Below, in pieces: positions 22,530 to 27,107 of a stretch of DNA of 27,107 nt. Numbering within the stretch: position 1 is the stretch's first letter; each line of letters opens with the position of its first letter. Under the pieces are notes generated by a model. That model was given only the letters and a program-made list of their open reading frames with translations, did no database searches and was not told where the DNA came from. Location of the stretch: NCBI RefSeq assembly GCF_000169335.1, contig NZ_AAXW01000057.1, positions 1-27,107 on the forward strand, given 5' to 3'. Source of the stretch: Crocosphaera chwakensis CCY0110 (GTDB taxonomy: Bacteria; Cyanobacteriota; Cyanobacteriia; Cyanobacteriales; Microcystaceae). The position numbers and the translations under genes are program-made.

Positions 22530-25058
22530 ATGCTGTTTAATCCTAACTTCCAAATCCCATTTAACCTGATTAATAACGATTTGGCTTATATTCCCCACGG
22601 CCATTGTTATTTGTGGCAAACTCCTTTAGTTTCCCTTCATGTGATCAGTGATCTTTTAATTGCGATCGCCTATTTTTCTATTCCCATTCTTCTTCTTTAT
22701 TTTGTTTTCAAACGCAATGACGTACCTTTTCAAAATGTTTTTATTCTCTTTGGAGCTTTTATTATTCTTTGTGGAGTCGGTCATCTGTTAGATGTTGTCA
22801 CCCTTTGGTATCCCCTGTACTGGTTATCGGGGATAGAGAAAGCTATGACTGCTTTGGTATCTTGTTACACTGCTATAGAAATGTTCTTTTTAATCCCTAC
22901 TTTTTTATCACTGAAAACCCCAGAACAACTAGAAGCCGTCAACCAAGAACTACGAAAAGAGGTTGAGGAACGTCAAAATATAGGAGAGCAACTGCGTAAC
23001 CTCAATATAAAACTAGAAAATGAGGTAAAAGAAAGAACCGACAAGTTACAAAAAACGTTGGAACGAGAAAAAGCCGTTACTAGGGTGGTTCAACGGATGC
23101 GACAAACCCTAAATTTAAAGGAAATTTTTGCTGCCACCACAGAAGAACTGAGACAAACCATCGCTTGTGAACGAGTTATCGTTTATCGATTTAATCCCGA
23201 CTGGAGTGGTAAAGTCGTGGCCGAGTCTGTCTCTGAAGGATGGCCGTCCTTAAATCTGATCACCACTGATGAACAACTTTTGAACACCACAGAAGAAGAA
23301 AAATGTACCATTAACACCATCGAAGACACCCATTTACAAGAGTCTCAAGGAGAACCTTTTACTAAGAAAAATACCTATCGAGTTGTCTCTAATATTTATG
23401 AAGCCGACTTTACTCCTTGTTATATCAACCTTCTCGAACAACTACAAGCGAAAGCTTATATTGTTGTGCCGATTTTTTGTAATAATCAACTCTGGGGATT
23501 AATCTTAGCTTATCAACTGTCGGCTCCCCGCGACTGGGATGATGCTGCAGTTCAAATTGTTCTACAGGTAGGACGACAGTTAGGAGTGGCCGTTCAACAA
23601 GGGGAATTATTTAAACAAACTCAAAAGCAAGCAGAAGAGTTGGCAATGGCCAAAATGTCAGCAGAAAAAGCGAATCAAGCTAAAAGCGAATTTTTGGCTA
23701 GTATGAGTCATGAATTAAGAACCCCTCTCAATGCGATTTTAGGCTATGTCCAGTTAATGTTACGTTCAACTGCTCTATCTTTCGACCATCGAAATAATCT
23801 ACAAATTATTAATGATAGTGGGGAACATCTTTTAGGATTAATTAATGATGTTCTGCAAATGTCGAAAATTGAAGCGGGTCAAATGGTTCTCACCGAAACG
23901 GATTTTGATTTATACCACCTTTTATATGAACTCGATACCTTATTACAATTAAAAGCATCCAGTAAACAACTTCAATTATCCTTTATCCGTGATTGTACCG
24001 TTCCCCAATATATTAGAACCGATGAAAAAAAATTACGTCAGGTCTTAATCAATATTATCGGTAATGCTATTAAATTTACAGAAAAAGGAGGGATAACGGT
24101 TAAAGTCTGGTGTAAAGGTCATCAATTATTCTTTGCTGTTCAAGATACAGGACAAGGAATAGAAAATGAAGAACTAGAAGTATTATTTTCCCCTTTTACT
24201 CAAGCGACAGCAGGAATTGACTCAGGAGAAGGAACTGGGTTAGGACTTCCCATTAGTGCTAAATTCATTAATTTGATGGGAGGAGACATTACCGTTAACA
24301 GTAGGGTGGGAGAAGGCACAACCTTTACTTTCGATATTTATTTTCAACCTGCTATTGCTTCGGTTAAGAACACAACCGCTACTATGTTTCGTTACCCTGT
24401 GGGTTTAGCACCCGATCAACCCCATTTCCGTATTTTAGTGGTAGAAGATAAGCAGACAAACCGAGATTTATTGGTGAAATTACTAACTTTGGTAGGGTTT
24501 GAGGTTAAAGAAGCAATAAATGGACAAGAAGCGATCACCATCTGGGACACTTGGGAACCTCATTTGATCTGGATGGATATGCAAATGCCGATTATGAATG
24601 GTTACGAAGCTACAAAACGGATTAAAGCATCTCTCAAAGGACAAGCAACAGTCATCATCGCATTGACAGCGAGTGTTTTTGAAGAACAACGACAAAAGGT
24701 TTTAGACTGTGGTTGCGATGATTTTGCAGCAAAACCCTTCCGATCTCAAGAAATTTTTGACAAAATGGCTCAATATTTAGGGGTTCAGTATATCTATGAA
24801 GAGTCCACCCCTAACAAAAGAGAAGACAATCAAGAATATGACCCATTTACTTTAATCTCTGATAGTCTCAATGTCATGCCTAGTCAATGGATAGCACAAA
24901 TTTATCAACGAGCTTGTGAAGGAAATGATCTTTTATTACTTCAATTACTTGATGATATTCCCCAAGAAGAAACAGCGTTAAAAGAGGCTTTACAGAACTT
25001 AATTGACAATTTCGAGTTTGATGAAATTATTAAATTAAGTAAAAACCACATTGTTTAA
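22530..25058 (+). CDS. Ethylene-receptor-type hybrid histidine kinase (ETR1-like, GAF, HisKA, REC)
   Basis: From the ATG at 22530 the protein is 842 aa. Residues about 30-125 form three membrane helices aligned without gaps to plant ETR1: D41, Y48, P52, C81 and H85 correspond to ETR1 D25, Y32, P36, C65 and H69, the last two being the copper ligands. A coiled linker leads to a GAF domain (about 195-355) with C297 in DFTPCYINLL, the place of the bilin-binding Cys of phytochromes. The kinase has H394 (SMSHELRTP), an N box (NIIGNAIKF), DTGQGIE and GTGLGLPIS, and is followed by a receiver domain with D683 (MDMQMP). It resembles Synechocystis Slr1212. An in-frame TTG at 22464 is a less likely start. 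Confidence 0.92.
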   Translation: MLFNPNFQIPFNLINNDLAYIPHGHCYLWQTPLVSLHVISDLLIAIAYFSIPILLLYFVFKRNDVPFQNVFILFGAFIILCGVGHLLDVVTLWYPLYWLSGIEKAMTALVSCYTAIEMFFLIPTFLSLKTPEQLEAVNQELRKEVEERQNIGEQLRNLNIKLENEVKERTDKLQKTLEREKAVTRVVQRMRQTLNLKEIFAATTEELRQTIACERVIVYRFNPDWSGKVVAESVSEGWPSLNLITTDEQLLNTTEEEKCTINTIEDTHLQESQGEPFTKKNTYRVVSNIYEADFTPCYINLLEQLQAKAYIVVPIFCNNQLWGLILAYQLSAPRDWDDAAVQIVLQVGRQLGVAVQQGELFKQTQKQAEELAMAKMSAEKANQAKSEFLASMSHELRTPLNAILGYVQLMLRSTALSFDHRNNLQIINDSGEHLLGLINDVLQMSKIEAGQMVLTETDFDLYHLLYELDTLLQLKASSKQLQLSFIRDCTVPQYIRTDEKKLRQVLINIIGNAIKFTEKGGITVKVWCKGHQLFFAVQDTGQGIENEELEVLFSPFTQATAGIDSGEGTGLGLPISAKFINLMGGDITVNSRVGEGTTFTFDIYFQPAIASVKNTTATMFRYPVGLAPDQPHFRILVVEDKQTNRDLLVKLLTLVGFEVKEAINGQEAITIWDTWEPHLIWMDMQMPIMNGYEATKRIKASLKGQATVIIALTASVFEEQRQKVLDCGCDDFAAKPFRSQEIFDKMAQYLGVQYIYEESTPNKREDNQEYDPFTLISDSLNVMPSQWIAQIYQRACEGNDLLLLQLLDDIPQEETALKEALQNLIDNFEFDEIIKLSKNHIV

Positions 25059-25216
25059 AATGTTAAAATCTATTAGCATCGAGTATTATACATGAGAATT
25101 TGACACCCCTTCTTGTTTCTTATTACCTGAGTCGATACATTGGTAATCTTCATTTATTACTAAAATTGATTTGGGTGCATTTAACAATATGTTGCCAAAC
25201 CAAACAAGAGAGAGCA

Positions 25217-27043
25217 ATGACCCCTAACCCTAAAAACGAAGACGTTTTTCTCAAGTGTACAACTAAACAATTATCATCAAATCTCCAAGATATTTTAATT
25301 GTTGACGATACAATAGAAAATTTACGGGTATTATCGAGTATTTTGACAGCACAAGGCTATAACGTTCGTAAGGCAACAGGGGGACACATGGCGTTAAAAG
25401 TGGTAAAAACCCTACCTCCTGACCTCATTATGCTCGATATTATGATGGCTGATCTCAATGGTTATGACGTTTGCGAGCAACTCAAACAAAATCCCCGTAC
25501 TGCTGATATTCCAGTCATTTTCTTAAGTGCATTAGATGATGTTTTTGATAAAGTAAAAGCTTTTGAAATGGGAGGGGTCGATTATATTTGTAAACCCTTT
25601 CAGATGGAAGAAGTTTTAGTTAGGGTCAAAAATCAATTAGCTCTGAGAACTGCACAGAAAGAAGTTTATCAATTAAATACTCAACTTGAAAAAAAAGTCC
25701 AAGAAAGAACTCAGCAGTTACAAGAAGCTAATGATCGACTACAAAAAATAGCTCTGTATGACTCTTTAACTAATCTAGCTAATCGTAATTCATTGATTGA
25801 AGAATTACAACAGTCTTTAAATCGCATTAAGCTGGATAATAATCATCAGTTTGCTGTATTATTTTTAGACTGCGATCGCTTCAAAATTATTAATGATTCT
25901 TTAGGTCATTTAGTTGGTAATCTGCTTTTAAAAAAAATTAGTCAAGCATTAAAAACTATTATTGGAAAAAATGAGACTCTCGCTCGTATTGGCGGAGATG
26001 AATTTGCGATTTTATTGTCTGACATTTCTGGAGTTGAACAGGCAAAAGAATTAGCACAAAACATTCTCAACTTATTAAAAAAACCTTTTTATTCTAATAG
26101 TCAAGAAATTTTTATTAATGTTAGTATTGGCATTGTTTTGAGCCATCCTGATTATCAAGATCCTGAAAATATTATCAGAGATGCTGATATGGCTATGTAT
26201 AAAGCCAAATCTTTAGGGAGAGGTCAATATCAAATTTTTACTCCCGAAATGTATGATATCGCTCAACAATTATTAATCTTACAAACAGATTTATATCGTG
26301 CTGTACAACAAGAAGAATTTACTGTCTACTATCAACCAATTATTGATTTAAAGGAAAACAAAATTGCAGGGTTTGAAGCATTAATTCGCTGGATACATCC
26401 CCAAAAAGGAATGATTTCTCCTGGTGAATTTCTACCTTTAGCAGAAGAAACTGGCTTAATTTGCGAAATTGGTAGTTGGGTTATGAAGGAAGCTTGTTCT
26501 CAGCTTTCTCAATGGCATGAACAAGGATTTACTGATCTTAAAATTTGTATTAATTTATCAGCACAACAGTTAAATCAAAGCAATTTAGTCACAGAAATTG
26601 ACGGAATTTTAATAAAAAATCAACTACAAACTAATTCCGTAAAATTAGAAATTACTGAAAGTTCTATGATGCAAGATTTACAAACTACTAAAGTTTTACT
26701 AGGAGAATTATGGCAACGGGGAATTAAACTAAGTATTGATGATTTTGGTACAGGTTATTCATCTTTAAGTCAACTACAAAATTTCCCAGTTAACACTTTA
26801 AAAATTGATCGATGTTTTCTGAAAAATATTGGTGGAGATGGCGAAAATTTAGGGTTAGTTCCTGTTATTTTAAGTATTGCTGAAGTTATGACGATGGATG
26901 TGGTAGCAGAAGGAATTGAAACTAGCGAACAATTAGAACAACTTCGCAAGTTAGGTTGTCATTTTGGTCAAGGGTTTTTCTTCGCTAAACCCTTAGATGC
27001 TGAAACCGCAACTCAACTTATTCATGACAATCCTACATGGTGA
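25217..27043 (+). CDS. REC-GGDEF-EAL cyclic-di-GMP protein
   Basis: From ATG 25217 (after AGAGAGAG) the protein is 608 aa; the upstream in-frame start at 25100 is rejected. It has a receiver domain (D74 in LIMLDIMM), a linking coiled coil, a GGDEF diguanylate cyclase domain (GGDEF at 259-263, intact) and an EAL phosphodiesterase domain (E387-A-L, DDFGTGYSSL, LKIDR, VVAEGIE, all intact). It could make or break cyclic-di-GMP. The inhibitory RxxD site is absent (KNET at 251-254). It starts 158 nt after the hybrid kinase on the same strand, so the kinase is its likely phosphodonor. A weak ATAGT/ACTAT stem follows the stop (27046-27058). Confidence 0.93.
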   Translation: MTPNPKNEDVFLKCTTKQLSSNLQDILIVDDTIENLRVLSSILTAQGYNVRKATGGHMALKVVKTLPPDLIMLDIMMADLNGYDVCEQLKQNPRTADIPVIFLSALDDVFDKVKAFEMGGVDYICKPFQMEEVLVRVKNQLALRTAQKEVYQLNTQLEKKVQERTQQLQEANDRLQKIALYDSLTNLANRNSLIEELQQSLNRIKLDNNHQFAVLFLDCDRFKIINDSLGHLVGNLLLKKISQALKTIIGKNETLARIGGDEFAILLSDISGVEQAKELAQNILNLLKKPFYSNSQEIFINVSIGIVLSHPDYQDPENIIRDADMAMYKAKSLGRGQYQIFTPEMYDIAQQLLILQTDLYRAVQQEEFTVYYQPIIDLKENKIAGFEALIRWIHPQKGMISPGEFLPLAEETGLICEIGSWVMKEACSQLSQWHEQGFTDLKICINLSAQQLNQSNLVTEIDGILIKNQLQTNSVKLEITESSMMQDLQTTKVLLGELWQRGIKLSIDDFGTGYSSLSQLQNFPVNTLKIDRCFLKNIGGDGENLGLVPVILSIAEVMTMDVVAEGIETSEQLEQLRKLGCHFGQGFFFAKPLDAETATQLIHDNPTW

Positions 27044-27107
27044 CTATAGTGTTACTATTTTAAAGACTATCCTTGACTTTTTTGACAAGATAATTAAGTG
27101 ACTAGAT

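Overview
The window looks like cyanobacterial chromosome, probably from a unicellular Crocosphaera/Cyanothece-like organism. The evidence is an NtcA nitrogen regulator, FabI with the cyanobacterial N-terminus, a PAP/fibrillin protein, a DUF3084 protein, an HpsJ-like protein, an ethylene-receptor-type hybrid kinase, moderately AT-rich DNA, and eight copies of the HIP1 octamer GCGATCGC. The genus is an inference.

Layout. 1-540: the end of a SUI1/eIF1-like gene and a decayed C5-cytosine methyltransferase tail. 828-4265 (minus strand): ntcA, a DUF3084 coiled-coil membrane protein, a YqgF/RNase H-fold nuclease and a sulfotransferase, closely spaced and co-directional. 4496-5275: fabI, divergent from ntcA. 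5356-7916: a full group II intron with a reverse transcriptase/maturase/HNH protein. It lies in the fabI 3' untranslated region, just before a strong terminator, and its IBS/EBS pairings and domain V can be read in the sequence. 7970-15386: ordinary chromosomal genes (HpsJ-like, 6-phosphogluconolactonase, zinc-ribbon/FHA protein with 45-bp repeats, TldD protease, a small exported protein, a J-domain/TPR/WD40 fusion, PAP/fibrillin).

15476-21740 is a nest of mobile DNA. A quinone-oxidoreductase-like (MDR) gene is cut after about 54 codons at a TTAT by the left end of an IS200/IS605-type element. That element's tnpB nuclease gene survives only as an N-terminal piece (15761-15889) and a C-terminal piece (21251-21733). 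Between the pieces lies a ~5.3 kb element on the minus strand that resembles the Tn554 family: tyrosine recombinases of 368 and 640 aa, a TnpC-like coiled-coil/HTH protein, and a DnaB-type replicative helicase, all overlapping or 2 nt apart. The added DnaB-like helicase makes this the most unusual unit in the window.

21827-27043: a small membrane-anchored TPR-like protein, then two plus-strand signalling genes. The first is a hybrid histidine kinase with a complete ETR1-type ethylene/copper-binding membrane domain and a GAF domain with a possible bilin-binding cysteine. The second is a REC-GGDEF-EAL protein. Together they suggest a chemical or light input feeding cyclic-di-GMP turnover. Homology calls come from reading protein motifs; no database search was possible.
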